NCBI GenBank assembly: GCA_022703445.1
Contig: JAKLDR010000028.1
Location: 1-44,524 of the forward strand
Direction: 5' to 3'
Origin: Planctomycetota bacterium
GTDB taxonomy: Bacteria > Planctomycetota > SZUA-567 > JAKLDR01
Length of the DNA stretch: 44,524 nt
The position numbers and the translations under genes were made by a program. The notes under the pieces are model-generated. The model saw only the letters and a program-made list of their open reading frames with translations, had not been told where the DNA came from and made no database searches. This document shows positions 33,447-41,440 of the stretch, piece after piece. Positions within the stretch are counted from its first letter, which is position 1, and each line of letters starts with the position of its first letter.

Positions 33447-34211
33447 ATGCTGCGTTTCGGGTTCCTGGGCGTTCTGGGTGCGGCCATGCTGGCGACGGGG
33501 TGTGTCTCCAGCAGCCAGCACGCGGAACTGCGCGCCAAGTATGAGGAAGAGGCTGCCAAGTCGCGCCGGCTGGCCGAGGAGAACCGCAAGCTGGCGGCCG
33601 CTCTCAAGGCCAAGGGCGTGAACATCGATGACATCCGCAAGCGCCTGGACCTCATCGACGCCGATGGCGGCGGCCGGGGCATCGGCCGTACCCTGAAGGC
33701 TCCGGAGGGGGCCGAAGACATGGTGCAGCTGCCCAACGGCGGCCTGCGCATGGGCGCCCTCAACTTCCGTTCCGGTTCGGCCGAGCTGACCGACAAAGCC
33801 AAGGCGGCCCTCAACGAGGTCGCCAACCAGCTCAAGGCCAAGCCCGGGTTCCTGCTGGTGGTCGACGGCCACACCGACAGCGATCCCATCTCCAAGAGCA
33901 ACAACGCCTCCAACTGGGAGCTCGCCGGCAAGCGTGCCGCGGCAGTCGTCGACTTCCTGGTCAAGGCCGGCGCCTGCAAGGGCGAGGACGCGCTGCTGCG
34001 CGGCTTCGGGCCCTTCAAGCCCATCAGTCAGGAGAAGGCCAAGAACCGCCGCGTCGAGATCTTCGCGATCGACACTCCGGGCACCGGCGGGCGTTCCGCC
34101 GCGAAGGACGCCGGTCTCGAGGACGAGCCGGCTGCTCCGGCTACTCCCACCACCCCGCCTGCCCGTCCGGCCCCCAAGGGTCCCGCGGGCAACGACCCGA
34201 GCCTGAAGTAG
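33447..34211 (+). CDS. OmpA/Pal-family lipoprotein
   Basis: A 254-residue lipoprotein with a signal ending LATGC. A charged coiled-coil follows (about 25-60, AELRAKYEEEAAKSRRLAEE). The C-terminal OmpA domain (about 105-215) has the peptidoglycan-binding pattern VVDGHTDSDP, NWELAGKRAAAVVDFL and KNRRVEI; NWELAGKRA is closer to MotB than to Pal. A Pro-rich tail ends the protein. It should link the outer membrane to the cell wall. A GTG three bases earlier is in frame, but the ATG is the better start after GAGGAGGA. It is the last gene of its operon. Confidence 0.88.
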   Translation: MLRFGFLGVLGAAMLATGCVSSSQHAELRAKYEEEAAKSRRLAEENRKLAAALKAKGVNIDDIRKRLDLIDADGGGRGIGRTLKAPEGAEDMVQLPNGGLRMGALNFRSGSAELTDKAKAALNEVANQLKAKPGFLLVVDGHTDSDPISKSNNASNWELAGKRAAAVVDFLVKAGACKGEDALLRGFGPFKPISQEKAKNRRVEIFAIDTPGTGGRSAAKDAGLEDEPAAPATPTTPPARPAPKGPAGNDPSLK

Positions 34212-34233
34212 ACAGAGCCAGAGGATCAGAGAA

Positions 34234-34265
34234 CCCCGCCTCGGCAGAGGCGGGGTTTTCTTTTT
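34234..34265 (+). terminator. Rho-independent terminator
   Basis: CCCCGCCTC and GAGGCGGGG form a perfect nine-base stem with a GGCA loop, followed by TTTTCTTTTT. It closes the envelope operon. Confidence 0.95.
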
Positions 34266-34278
34266 CCTCTTTTTCGAG

Positions 34279-34307
34279 CCGACAGAAGCCTCGCAGAGGT
34301 GTATAGA
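34279..34307 (+). promoter_or_regulatory. Weak promoter of the second GntR-LacI regulator
   Basis: CCGACA (34279-34284) and TATAGA (34302-34307) are 17 bases apart, each four of six to consensus. The start point would lie inside the palindromic operator. Confidence 0.45.
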
Positions 34308-34325
34308 ACCGGTATAGGACCGGTT
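34301..34325. promoter_or_regulatory. Operator: palindrome and direct repeat
   Basis: AACCGGT-ATAGG-ACCGGTT (34307-34325) is a perfect seven-base inverted repeat. Overlapping it, GTATAGAACCGG (34301-34312) and GTATAGGACCGG (34312-34323) form a near-perfect direct repeat. It covers the predicted transcription start of the GntR-LacI gene, the usual layout of autorepression. Confidence 0.75.
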
Positions 34326-34337
34326 GTGGAGGGCCTC

Positions 34338-35510
34338 ATGCCGCGTCGACGCGAAGATCAATCCAGACTCCTGCCGGCGGGGCGTCCGCAGGCGCCGGGG
34401 CGCAGCCTGGTGGAATCGCTGGCGGCCAGTCTGTCCGGGGCCATCGGCGGCGGCGAGATCATGCCGGGCGAGATGCTGCCTCCCGAACGGGCTCTGGCGG
34501 CACGCCACCGCGTCGGTCGGGTGACGGTGCGCACGGCTCTGAGACGGCTGGTGCGCGACGGGCTGGCCGAGTGCGTGCCGGGCGTGGGTTATGTGGTTTC
34601 GCGCCGGGAGGCGGTTCCCGTGGATGCCAGGCCGGTCGGCCTCATATATGCGGACCTCGGCGGGCGGACCCTGGCCGCTTCGCGCTCGGTGGCGGCGATC
34701 GAAGCGGAGCTGGCCCGGCGCGGACGCGCGCTGCTGGTCGGGGCCTCCGGCCTGACCGCAGCGGGTGAGGACGCGTGTGTCCGGCGATTCCGGGCGGCCG
34801 GCGTCGGTGCGCTGGTGATCGCCCCGGCCACGAGCGGCGGAGCCTCGGCCGAGCTCGGCAACTGGATACGCCAGGGGCTGCCGACGGTGTTGGAGGGGCA
34901 CCCGGGCCGCTGGCTGCTGCCGGCGGCGCTCTCCGCGCGCTGCGATCAGCTGGACACCGACAACCGCGGGGGCGTGCGCCAAGCCCTGGAGTACCTCTGG
35001 AGCCTGGGCCACCGCCGAGTCGCCTTCGTCTCGTCGTCGCCGGCCGAGGGCTCGGAGCGCTGCGCGGCGTTCACGGAGTTCCTGCGCGAGCGCGGACTGC
35101 CGGATGGCCCGGAGCTTGTCCGGGCCGGGCTGGGCGGCGCCGACCCGCGCGAGGCCGGCCGCGAGGGCTGGCGGCGGCTGGCGGCCGCCGGCGAGCAGCC
35201 CACCGCCGTCCTCTGCCCCAACGACGACACCGCCCTGGGGGTGGTCGAGGCCGCGCGCTCCGCCGGCCTGCGCTGCCCAGAGGAACTGTCCGTCGTCGGG
35301 TTCGGAAATGAGTCCGTGGACGGCCCGGCGGCGATTCGTGAGCTGACCACCGTGGATTTCCAACGCGACGAACTCGCGCGCCAGGTGGCCAGGCTGCTGG
35401 AGGCCCAGCAGGCCGGCGGCCGCGGGCGGCGGCCGGAGCAGGTCAGGCTTCCGGCACAGCTGGTGGTCAGGAAATCCTGCGCGGCTGCGCCGGCAGCCGC
35501 CAGGACCTGA
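34338..35510 (+). CDS. GntR-LacI hybrid transcriptional regulator
   Basis: A 390-residue regulator with an N-terminal GntR winged helix (PGEMLPPERALAARHRVG, then TVRTALRRLVRDGLAE, about 44-90) and a LacI-type effector domain (LWSLGHRRVAFVSSSP and FGNESVDGPAAIRELTTVDF are the family phrases). The ATG at 34338 follows GGAGG by five bases; an in-frame GTG at 34299 lies upstream of the predicted transcript start. The operator just before it argues for self-control. It is 17 bases from the kelch-like gene, which it may also control. The effector is unknown, probably a sugar. Confidence 0.86.
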   Translation: MPRRREDQSRLLPAGRPQAPGRSLVESLAASLSGAIGGGEIMPGEMLPPERALAARHRVGRVTVRTALRRLVRDGLAECVPGVGYVVSRREAVPVDARPVGLIYADLGGRTLAASRSVAAIEAELARRGRALLVGASGLTAAGEDACVRRFRAAGVGALVIAPATSGGASAELGNWIRQGLPTVLEGHPGRWLLPAALSARCDQLDTDNRGGVRQALEYLWSLGHRRVAFVSSSPAEGSERCAAFTEFLRERGLPDGPELVRAGLGGADPREAGREGWRRLAAAGEQPTAVLCPNDDTALGVVEAARSAGLRCPEELSVVGFGNESVDGPAAIRELTTVDFQRDELARQVARLLEAQQAGGRGRRPEQVRLPAQLVVRKSCAAAPAAART

Positions 35511-35527
35511 GGAAGAAGGAGATCGCC

Positions 35528-36745
35528 ATGAGGGAATTCATTCTAGTTACGCTCAGCGGCATCTTGGCGGCCCCCTTCGCCCTGGGGGGCGAGGACCCTG
35601 CCGGGAGGAAGCCCGCCGCCAATCCCCAGATTGCCGCGCTCGGCGATGGGGAGGCCGTTCAGCTCAAGACCAACGAGCCGACGCCGCTGGGCCGCGGCTT
35701 CTGCGCGCGCATGCCCTACGATCCGGTCAACAAGGTCGGCCTGGTCTACGGCGCCTGCCACAACCCCGGGGGCATCGCCCAGAACGACGTCTGGAGCTTC
35801 GACGCCTCGACGGCGACTTGGACGGAGCTGGTCAAGACCGACCCGTCCAAGCAGGAACTGCGCTTCACCGAGACCGGCGTCCAGGTGCCCAAAGAGGGCC
35901 CGCCGCGTCCGCCGGGAATCGGGCACACCTACAACGTGACCTGTTTCGACGAGGGGCTCGGCAAGCTGGTCAGTCTGCGCGGGGGGACTCCGCCGTGGCT
36001 GGGGACGTGGCCGGCCAAGGAGATGATCGAGAGGACCCAGGCCGCCGCCAAGGCGGACGGCGTCGACATCGCCAAGGCGCGGCTCTCCCTGCCGTGGCTC
36101 TTCGATGTGAAGTCCCGGAGTTGGAAGCTGGCGGCGCCGGAGGCCGGCGACACCCCCAAGCACACCCGCGCCGAGGCCTGCTGCTACGACCCGAAGAACA
36201 AGCTGGTGCTCTACTGGTCGGTGGACGGCGACGTGGCCAACAAGAAGGGCGGGGTCTACGCCTACGACGGCGCGGCCAACAAGTGGACCTTCTCGGCCAC
36301 CAAGGGCGGACCGGCGCCGGGCATCGAGAACCTGTGCTGCTGGGACGGCGTCAACAGCCGGGTGCTCTACTTCGCCGGCAACTACACCAAGGAGCGCGTG
36401 GTCAAGGCCTTCGACTTCCCCTCGTTGACCTGGACTGACCTCGGCGCCAAGGGCTGGCCGGAGGGGCCTAGCTTCGGCTCGGGCGGCGGCTCGCTGGCCT
36501 TCGACTCTCTCAACGGTGTTGCCCTGGTCTTCGTAATCACCAAGGAACACATCCGGGTGCTGCCCTACGATGTCCGCAGGAACGCCTTCGAGCCCGAGCA
36601 GAAGATGGCCTGGTCTCCCCAGGGCCAGATCATGAGCTACTACGACCCCGACCAGAACGCCGTTGTGCTCATGGGCGGCAACGACCTGGGCAAGACCCAG
36701 ACCTGGGCGTACCGCTACAAGAAGGCCGAGGATAGGAAGCCGTGA
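35528..36745 (+). CDS. Secreted kelch-like beta-propeller protein
   Basis: A 405-residue exported protein, signal peptide about residues 1-20 (FILVTLSGILAAPFALG). It contains at least five kelch-like blades with the pattern of a hydrophobic pair, YD or FD, and an aromatic residue, for example MPYDPVNKVGLVYG, NDVWSFDASTATWTEL, EACCYDPKNKLVLYWS, GGVYAYDGAANKWTF and MSYYDPDQNAVVLMGG. Propellers of this kind bind partners or sugars and rarely have catalytic motifs visible. An AAGGAG site sits seven bases before the ATG. It follows the GntR-LacI regulator closely and converges on the HAD gene. Confidence 0.82.
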   Translation: MREFILVTLSGILAAPFALGGEDPAGRKPAANPQIAALGDGEAVQLKTNEPTPLGRGFCARMPYDPVNKVGLVYGACHNPGGIAQNDVWSFDASTATWTELVKTDPSKQELRFTETGVQVPKEGPPRPPGIGHTYNVTCFDEGLGKLVSLRGGTPPWLGTWPAKEMIERTQAAAKADGVDIAKARLSLPWLFDVKSRSWKLAAPEAGDTPKHTRAEACCYDPKNKLVLYWSVDGDVANKKGGVYAYDGAANKWTFSATKGGPAPGIENLCCWDGVNSRVLYFAGNYTKERVVKAFDFPSLTWTDLGAKGWPEGPSFGSGGGSLAFDSLNGVALVFVITKEHIRVLPYDVRRNAFEPEQKMAWSPQGQIMSYYDPDQNAVVLMGGNDLGKTQTWAYRYKKAEDRKP

Positions 36746-36842
36746 AACGCGCCGGCGTCGGCCGCCCGCTGTCGCGGCTCTGTCGCACGGGGACGGATAT
36801 GGCCGGTGGGCGCACCTACCTGACGCGCTACCAGCCTCAGCG

Positions 36843-37571
36843 CTAGCCCTTCAGCTCCCTGATGATCAGGTCGATTTCCTCGATGGTCGCGTCGGCCAGG
36901 CTGTCGGTGACCAGGTTCGCGCCGGCGGCCCACAGGTCGCCCATGTCGTCGAAGCGGGCCACCGCCAGGCACATGAAGCCGCCGCGGCGCGCGGCGCGCA
37001 CGCCGCTGGTGGCGTCCTCGACCACGCAGCACTGCCCGGGCCGGAGGCCCAGCTCCCCGGCCGCGGCCAGGAAGATGTCCGGCGCGGGCTTGCTGGGCAC
37101 ATCGCGGCCGCAGACGTCGGCGTCGAAAAGCGGCATGAGCCCCAGGACCTCGAGGATGGCGGTGGCGTTCTTGGAGCTCGAGGCCGCGGCCAGTTTCCAG
37201 CCGGCGTCCTGGGCGCGGCGGGCCAGGTCGATGGCGTCTTCGTAGGCCCGGACCTCGCCCTCCTCGATCATGTCCAGGAAGACCCGTTGCTTCTCGGCGT
37301 AGAAGGTCTCCAGCCGGGAGCCGTCGGAGTCGGGAATGCCGAAGTGCTTGAGCACGGAGCGGGCGCCCTCGCGGCGCTCCTTGCCGGCGCAGACTTCCAG
37401 GTACACCTCCCGGGTGAAGGCTCCCGGCTGCCACCGGCTGGCGGCGACGGCCTCGCCCCAGTCCGGGCGGGCGCAGAGGCCCTCGGTGGCGCGGCGCCAG
37501 CTCTCTTCGTGGGGGGTGTCGGCGACCACCCCGTCGATATCGAAGATCATCCCGCGGGAAACGTCGGTCAA
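36843..37571 (-). CDS. HAD-superfamily hydrolase, beta-phosphoglucomutase-like
   Basis: A 242-residue cytoplasmic phosphatase or phosphomutase. The nucleophile motif is IFDIDGVVADT (Asp-X-Asp), motif II is LAAASSSKN, the Lys motif is SKPAPDIFL and the acidic motif is CCVVEDATSGVRAA. The helical cap lies at about residues 20-90. The start is TTG, supported by GGGAG eight bases upstream and by a TTGA overlap with the stop of the previous HAD gene. The next ATG (seven codons in) would cut into the motif I strand. Substrate unknown; a sugar phosphate is likely. Confidence 0.88.
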   Translation of the reverse strand: MTDVSRGMIFDIDGVVADTPHEESWRRATEGLCARPDWGEAVAASRWQPGAFTREVYLEVCAGKERREGARSVLKHFGIPDSDGSRLETFYAEKQRVFLDMIEEGEVRAYEDAIDLARRAQDAGWKLAAASSSKNATAILEVLGLMPLFDADVCGRDVPSKPAPDIFLAAAGELGLRPGQCCVVEDATSGVRAARRGGFMCLAVARFDDMGDLWAAGANLVTDSLADATIEEIDLIIRELKG

Positions 37572-38287
37572 CGCAGCAGCTCCCGGACCTCGTTGAGGGA
37601 CGCGATCCGCAGGTCGGCCTCGGAGAAGTCCTGCCCCTGGGTCACCTCGGCGGGCACGGCCACGCAGTGGGCCCCGGCCGCGGCGGCAGCGGCCACGCCG
37701 TTCTCGGAGTCCTCGAAGACCACCGCCTCGACGGCGCGGATGCCCAGTTCCTTGAAGCTCTTGAGGTAGATGTCCGGAGCCGGCTTGGGCTGCACGCCTT
37801 CGCCCGAGACCACCGAGTCGAAGTCGAAGTCCAGGACCCCGAGCGCCGCGGTCACCCGGTCGCGGGTGGAGCTCGAGACCAGGGCGAGCTTGTAGCGGTC
37901 GCGCGGGAGCACGGCCAGGAGCTTCCGGGCCGCGGGGATCACCTCGACGCCCCGCTCGGCGAAGACGCCCGGGTGCTCGGCCTCGCGCAGGTCGGCCAGT
38001 TCCTTGGCGGAGACCTTCAGACGGCAGTGCTCGACTATGGCCTGGCAGGTGGCCATGCGCGAGAGGCCGATCAGCGTTTTGTAGAACTTGAAGGACAGGT
38101 CCGTCCCGAGCCGGTCGAGCGCCCGGCGGTAGCTCTCGTACTTGAGCTTGTCGGTGGAGACCAGCACCCCGTCCAGGTCGAAGACCAGGGCCCGGGCGTC
38201 GGCCAGGAGTGTGGCCAGCGGGCTCGCCGGCGCCGGTGCCGCCGCCGCGCCCTTGCCGCCGCCCTTCCTGCCCCTGGACTTGCCCAT
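37568..38287 (-). CDS. HAD-superfamily hydrolase, beta-phosphoglucomutase-like
   Basis: A 239-residue phosphatase related to its downstream neighbour. It has a basic, Ala-rich N-terminal extension (residues 1-30), then LVFDLDGVLVSTD as nucleophile motif, LALVSSSTRDRV, QPKPAPDIYLKSF and AVVFEDSENGVAAAAAAG. The AGC of adjacent codons suggests low-complexity Ala expansion near the start. GGGAGA precedes the ATG. The stop of this gene overlaps the TTG start of the next, so both are made from one message, and they probably arose by duplication. The upstream region contains no promoter I trust. Confidence 0.88.
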   Translation of the reverse strand: MGKSRGRKGGGKGAAAAPAPASPLATLLADARALVFDLDGVLVSTDKLKYESYRRALDRLGTDLSFKFYKTLIGLSRMATCQAIVEHCRLKVSAKELADLREAEHPGVFAERGVEVIPAARKLLAVLPRDRYKLALVSSSTRDRVTAALGVLDFDFDSVVSGEGVQPKPAPDIYLKSFKELGIRAVEAVVFEDSENGVAAAAAAGAHCVAVPAEVTQGQDFSEADLRIASLNEVRELLR

Positions 38288-38379
38288 CGCGTCTCCCGGG
38301 AAACCCCGCCTGTGGATGCCGCAGACGCCGTCTAGGATAGTGGCCTCCGCGGAAATTTCCAGTGCCTGGCCGCCGGCGC

Positions 38380-39753
38380 TCAGGTCTGCTCGGGCTGCCC
38401 CCTGGCCTGTCGCGGGCGACCGAACGAGTAGCGCTGCATCCACCGGCGCACGGTGTTGCGATGAACGCCCAGGAGTTCGGCGGTCTTGGAGAGGTTGCCG
38501 CCGCTGGCCCGGAGCGCGTCGACCAGCTTGTGGAGGTCCTCCAGCGTGTCCGGGTCGGGAGCGCCCTCGTTTTCCCCGGACTCGATGGCGATGGCGATCT
38601 CCGGTGAGAAGTCCAGCAGTTCCAGGGCGTGGCCCTCCGCGTGCAGGTAGGCGCGTTCTATCTCGTTCTTCAGTTCGCGGACGTTGCCGGGCCAGTGATA
38701 GCCCTGCAGCACCCGGACGGCCTCGGGCGCGATGGCCTGCACTCCCTTGCCGACCTTGGCCTCCAGGAGGGCCAGGAAGTGCCTGGCCAGCAGAGGGATG
38801 TCCTCCTTGCGCTGGCGCAGGGCGGGCATCTGGATGCGCATCCGGTTGATGCGGTAGAAGAGGTCCCGGCGGAACTTGTTCTCGGCGATGAGGGCCTCGA
38901 GGTTCTGGTTGGAGGCCAGCACCACCCGGGCCAGGGCCCTCTTCGGCCGGCCGCCGACCGACCGGTACTCGCCATGCTCCAGGACGTGCAGCAGCGAGGC
39001 CTGCGCCTGGAGGCTCATGTCCCCGACCTCGTCGAGGAAGAGCGTTCCGTCCTCGGCTTCCTCGAAAGCGCCCTGGCGGGCCTGGTGGGCGCCCGTGAAC
39101 GAGCCGCGCTCGTGGCCGAAGAGCTCGCTCTCGATAAGCCCGGCGGCCAGCGCCGCGCAGTTCAGGGACACGAAGGGCCTGGCCCGGCGCGGCCCGGCGT
39201 AATGCAGCGCGCGCGCCACCAGTTCCTTGCCCGTGCCGGTCTCCCCGTTGATGAGCACGGGGACGTCGTAGCCGGACAGCGTCCGGGCCTGCTTCACGAT
39301 TTCGGCCACGCCGGGGGATTCGCCGATGATGTCCGCGATCTCGCTGCCGCGGGCCAGTTGCGAGACGGCCCGCGTGCTCGTGCGGGACAAGTCCCGCAGT
39401 TGCTGGACGCGGGTCGTCCGGATGCGGATGTCGTCGTCGCGGATGGGTTTGGGCACGTAGTCGAAGGCCCCCAGCCGGGTGGCTTCGGCCACCAGGCCGA
39501 GGTCCTCCGTCTGGGCCGTGACCATGATCACGTCCGTCGCAGGAGCGTGCCTGCGCACTGCCTCCAGCGTGGACAGGTCGGTGCAGTCGGGGAAGGTCAG
39601 GTCCAGGAGCGCCAGGTCGAAGCTTCCGCTCCGGGCGGCCTCGACGGTCGCCGCGGCCGTGGGGGCCTCGGAGGTCTCGTGTCCCAGGCCCGCGAGGATC
39701 TCGGCGAGCATCTGCCGGATCACCGGGTCGTCGTCGGCTATCAGTATCTTCAT
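38380..39753 (-). CDS. NtrC-family sigma-54-dependent response regulator
   Basis: A 457-residue activator. The receiver domain (1-120) has the acidic pocket at residues 7-9, phospho-acceptor Asp51 in LALLDLTF, Thr79 and Lys102. The AAA+ domain (about 140-365) has Walker A GETGTGKE (170-177), a sigma-54-contact loop that reads GSFTGA (217-222) rather than GAFTGA, and Walker B GTLFLDEVGD. The C-terminal Fis-type HTH (NLSKTAELLGVHRNTVRRW) has a recognition helix resembling that of NtrC, GRNTLTRK, by memory. It is divergent from the ketosynthase gene, whose control region carries NtrC-like palindromes. The probable kinase partner is the membrane histidine kinase at the window end. Confidence 0.95.
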   Translation of the reverse strand: MKILIADDDPVIRQMLAEILAGLGHETSEAPTAAATVEAARSGSFDLALLDLTFPDCTDLSTLEAVRRHAPATDVIMVTAQTEDLGLVAEATRLGAFDYVPKPIRDDDIRIRTTRVQQLRDLSRTSTRAVSQLARGSEIADIIGESPGVAEIVKQARTLSGYDVPVLINGETGTGKELVARALHYAGPRRARPFVSLNCAALAAGLIESELFGHERGSFTGAHQARQGAFEEAEDGTLFLDEVGDMSLQAQASLLHVLEHGEYRSVGGRPKRALARVVLASNQNLEALIAENKFRRDLFYRINRMRIQMPALRQRKEDIPLLARHFLALLEAKVGKGVQAIAPEAVRVLQGYHWPGNVRELKNEIERAYLHAEGHALELLDFSPEIAIAIESGENEGAPDPDTLEDLHKLVDALRASGGNLSKTAELLGVHRNTVRRWMQRYSFGRPRQARGQPEQT

Positions 39754-39789
39754 CGGTCAGCAGAGTCCCTTCCAGGTCGAACAGGACGC

Positions 39790-39817
39790 ATCTTAGTGTG
39801 CGCCGCGCTCCCGTCAA
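39790..39817 (-). promoter_or_regulatory. Sigma-70 type promoter of the response-regulator gene
   Basis: On the minus strand TTGACG (39817-39812) and TAAGAT (39795-39790) are 16 bases apart. A half-site TTGGTGC overlaps the region just upstream of the -35 box, so phospho-regulator binding could repress or activate its own gene. Confidence 0.55.
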
Positions 39818-39878
39818 GAAGTCAGCACCAAGGGCTATGCCTCCACTGGTGCGCAGGGTCGCAAATGGTGCAGGCAGA

Positions 39879-39893
39879 GCACCGCCGTGGTGC
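39879..39893. promoter_or_regulatory. NtrC-like enhancer site 1
   Basis: GCACC-GCCGT-GGTGC, a perfect five-base inverted repeat with the five-base spacer of NtrC sites (TGCACC-N5-GGTGCA). Its centre is about 260 bases upstream of the predicted sigma-54 start point. Confidence 0.7.
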
Positions 39894-39988
39894 ACTCCTC
39901 GGCAAGCGTGCACTCCGCAGCATCGGCTTTCGCCCCCTTAGCCAAGCAAAGGGCGTTCCGTGGCGTCGGCGCGCCACGTCGTGGCCCT

Positions 39989-40003
39989 GCACCGCGGCGG
40001 TGC
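39989..40003. promoter_or_regulatory. NtrC-like enhancer site 2
   Basis: GCACC-GCGGC-GGTGC, again perfect with a five-base spacer; the flanking T gives TGCACC on the left. It lies about 150 bases upstream of the predicted start point. Confidence 0.7.
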
Positions 40004-40020
40004 GCCCGATGATGCAGATA

Positions 40021-40037
40021 TGCATCAGTTTGGTGCG
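40021..40037. promoter_or_regulatory. NtrC-like enhancer site 3
   Basis: TGCATCA-GTT-TGGTGCG matches the E. coli NtrC-type pattern TGCACCA-N3-TGGTGCA at 12 of 14 positions. It is about 115 bases upstream of the predicted start point. Confidence 0.6.
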
Positions 40038-40118
40038 GCCGCCGCGCGGACCGGATGCCGCGCATGCATAACTCGCGTGATGAGCGGCTTTGCCGCCCGC
40101 CCCGGCGCCTCCCTGCGG

Positions 40119-40134
40119 TGGCCTCGACTTTGCT
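40119..40134 (+). promoter_or_regulatory. Sigma-54 (-24/-12) promoter of the ketosynthase gene
   Basis: TGGCCTCGACTTTGCT has TGGC at -24 and TTGCT at -12, with the invariant GG and GC exactly ten bases apart. This fits TGGCAC-N5-TTGCW closely. Transcription would start near 40145 and leave a 60-base leader. Confidence 0.75.
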
Positions 40135-40204
40135 TTGTCTCCGCGCGAGCGAGTTCGCCTGGAGGGCGCGGCACCGGGAACGGCTTTGTCTGGAGGGCGC
40201 GACC

Positions 40205-41440
40205 ATGAGGCCACGTGCAGTGATCACCGGCATGGGTCTGGTTACCCCGATCGGCAACGGCGTCAAAGAGTACTGGGCGGCGCTGACCGCCGGCAGGAGC
40301 GGCATCGGGCCGATCACGCTGTTCGACACCACGGGCTTCGCTGTGCGGATCGGGGGAGAGGTCAGGAATCTCGACTTCTCGCAGTACATGCCGGCGGCGC
40401 TGTCACGCAAGATGTCGCGGGCCTCCAAGCTGGCGGTGGCGGCGGCGAAGATGGCGCAGGACGACTCCGGGCTGGAGATCACCGACGCCAACCGGCACGA
40501 GGTCGATATCTTCATGGGCGTGGCGGCCATGGATTTCGACACGCTGGCCGCCAACATGGCACGGATGCGCGCGAAGGGCCCGGAGCATGTGTCGCCGCTG
40601 GCGCCGGGCATTTCCGTGGCGGCGGCCCCGGCCGGAAACGTCTCCGTCTCCCTGGGGGTCTGCAGCGAGATGACCACCGTGACCACCGGGTGCAGCAGCA
40701 GCAACAACGCCGTCGGGCACGCGGTCCGGAAGATCCACAGCGGGGCCAGCCGGGTCGTCTTCGCGGGGGGTACGGACACCAGCGTTCAACCCGACCTGAT
40801 CGCGGCCTACAGCAACGCCCGGGCGCTGTCGCGGCTGAACGAAACCCCCGCCGAGGCCTGCCGGCCCTTCGAGGCCCGCCGCGACGGGCACGTGGTCAGC
40901 GAGGCCGCCGGCATACTGGTCCTCGAGGAGTACCGCCACGCCCGGGATCGGGGCGCGCGCATCTACGCCGAGGTCGCCGGGTACGGCACCACCAGCGACT
41001 GCCACTCCATGTTCCAGGTGAGCGACGATGTCGGCAGCGCGAGCCGGTGCATCCAGCAGGCGCTGCGCGATGCGGGGGCGGACCCCGACGAACTGGGATA
41101 CTACTGCGCCCACGGCACGGCCTCGCGCAACACAGACGCGCGGGAGACCAACATGCTCAAGGCGGCCCTGGGGCGGCGGGCCTACGGGCTGGCCGTCTCG
41201 AGCATCAAGAGCATGACCGGGCATCCGTTCGGCGCCGCCGGCGTGCTGGAGACCGCGGCCTGTGCCCTGGCCATCCACCGCCGCGCGGTTCCTCCGACCA
41301 TCAACTATCACGAGCCGGACCCGGCCTGTGACCTGGACTACGTGCCCAACGAGGCCCGCCAGCAGAATGTCCGACAGGCGATCTCCTACTGCCTGGGGAT
41401 GGGCGGCAACAACTCCGCCCTGGTCCTGAAGGCCTGCTAG
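40205..41440 (+). CDS. Beta-ketoacyl-ACP synthase (FabF-like, KAS II family)
   Basis: A 411-residue thiolase-fold condensing enzyme that joins malonyl-ACP to an acyl primer. The active site is complete: nucleophile Cys163 in VTTGCSSSNNAVG, His303 in CAHGTASRNTD, Lys335 in SSIKSMTG and His340 in GHPFGAAG. The N-terminus MRPRAVITGMGLVTPIGNGV is FabF-like and length fits. The active-site run TGCSSSNNA differs from the TACATGANA or TACATSTHA of housekeeping FabF, so a specialised acyl chain is likely. No ACP, ketoreductase or dehydratase gene is adjacent. A GGAGG site lies nine bases before the ATG. Its control by a sigma-54 promoter is exceptional for this family. Confidence 0.93.
   Translation: MRPRAVITGMGLVTPIGNGVKEYWAALTAGRSGIGPITLFDTTGFAVRIGGEVRNLDFSQYMPAALSRKMSRASKLAVAAAKMAQDDSGLEITDANRHEVDIFMGVAAMDFDTLAANMARMRAKGPEHVSPLAPGISVAAAPAGNVSVSLGVCSEMTTVTTGCSSSNNAVGHAVRKIHSGASRVVFAGGTDTSVQPDLIAAYSNARALSRLNETPAEACRPFEARRDGHVVSEAAGILVLEEYRHARDRGARIYAEVAGYGTTSDCHSMFQVSDDVGSASRCIQQALRDAGADPDELGYYCAHGTASRNTDARETNMLKAALGRRAYGLAVSSIKSMTGHPFGAAGVLETAACALAIHRRAVPPTINYHEPDPACDLDYVPNEARQQNVRQAISYCLGMGGNNSALVLKAC

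Larger units (their letters stand above)
39754..40204. other. Divergent regulatory region of the sigma-54 module
   Basis: A 451-base gap with no convincing gene. It holds a sigma-70 promoter for the regulator (leftward), three NtrC-like palindromic sites, a direct repeat GTGCACTCC (39890-39898 and 39908-39916, 18 bases apart) and a -24/-12 promoter for the ketosynthase. An overlapping rightward reading frame from 39960 looks like composition, not a gene. Confidence 0.75.

Noticed and set aside
39848..39864. TGGTGCGCAGGGTCGCA as a second sigma-54 promoter
   Set aside because: GG and GC are 11 rather than 10 bases apart and the -12 part reads TCGC, so it does not fit.
37568..39913. A 781-codon leftward frame through the response regulator and first HAD genes
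   Set aside because: Only its last 239 codons read as a HAD protein; the rest is Arg/Pro-rich shadow of the NtrC-type gene in another frame.
39960..40208. Rightward 82-codon frame before the ketosynthase
   Set aside because: It has no ribosome site, covers an enhancer-like site and the -24/-12 promoter, and its translation is low-complexity Ala/Arg/Gly.
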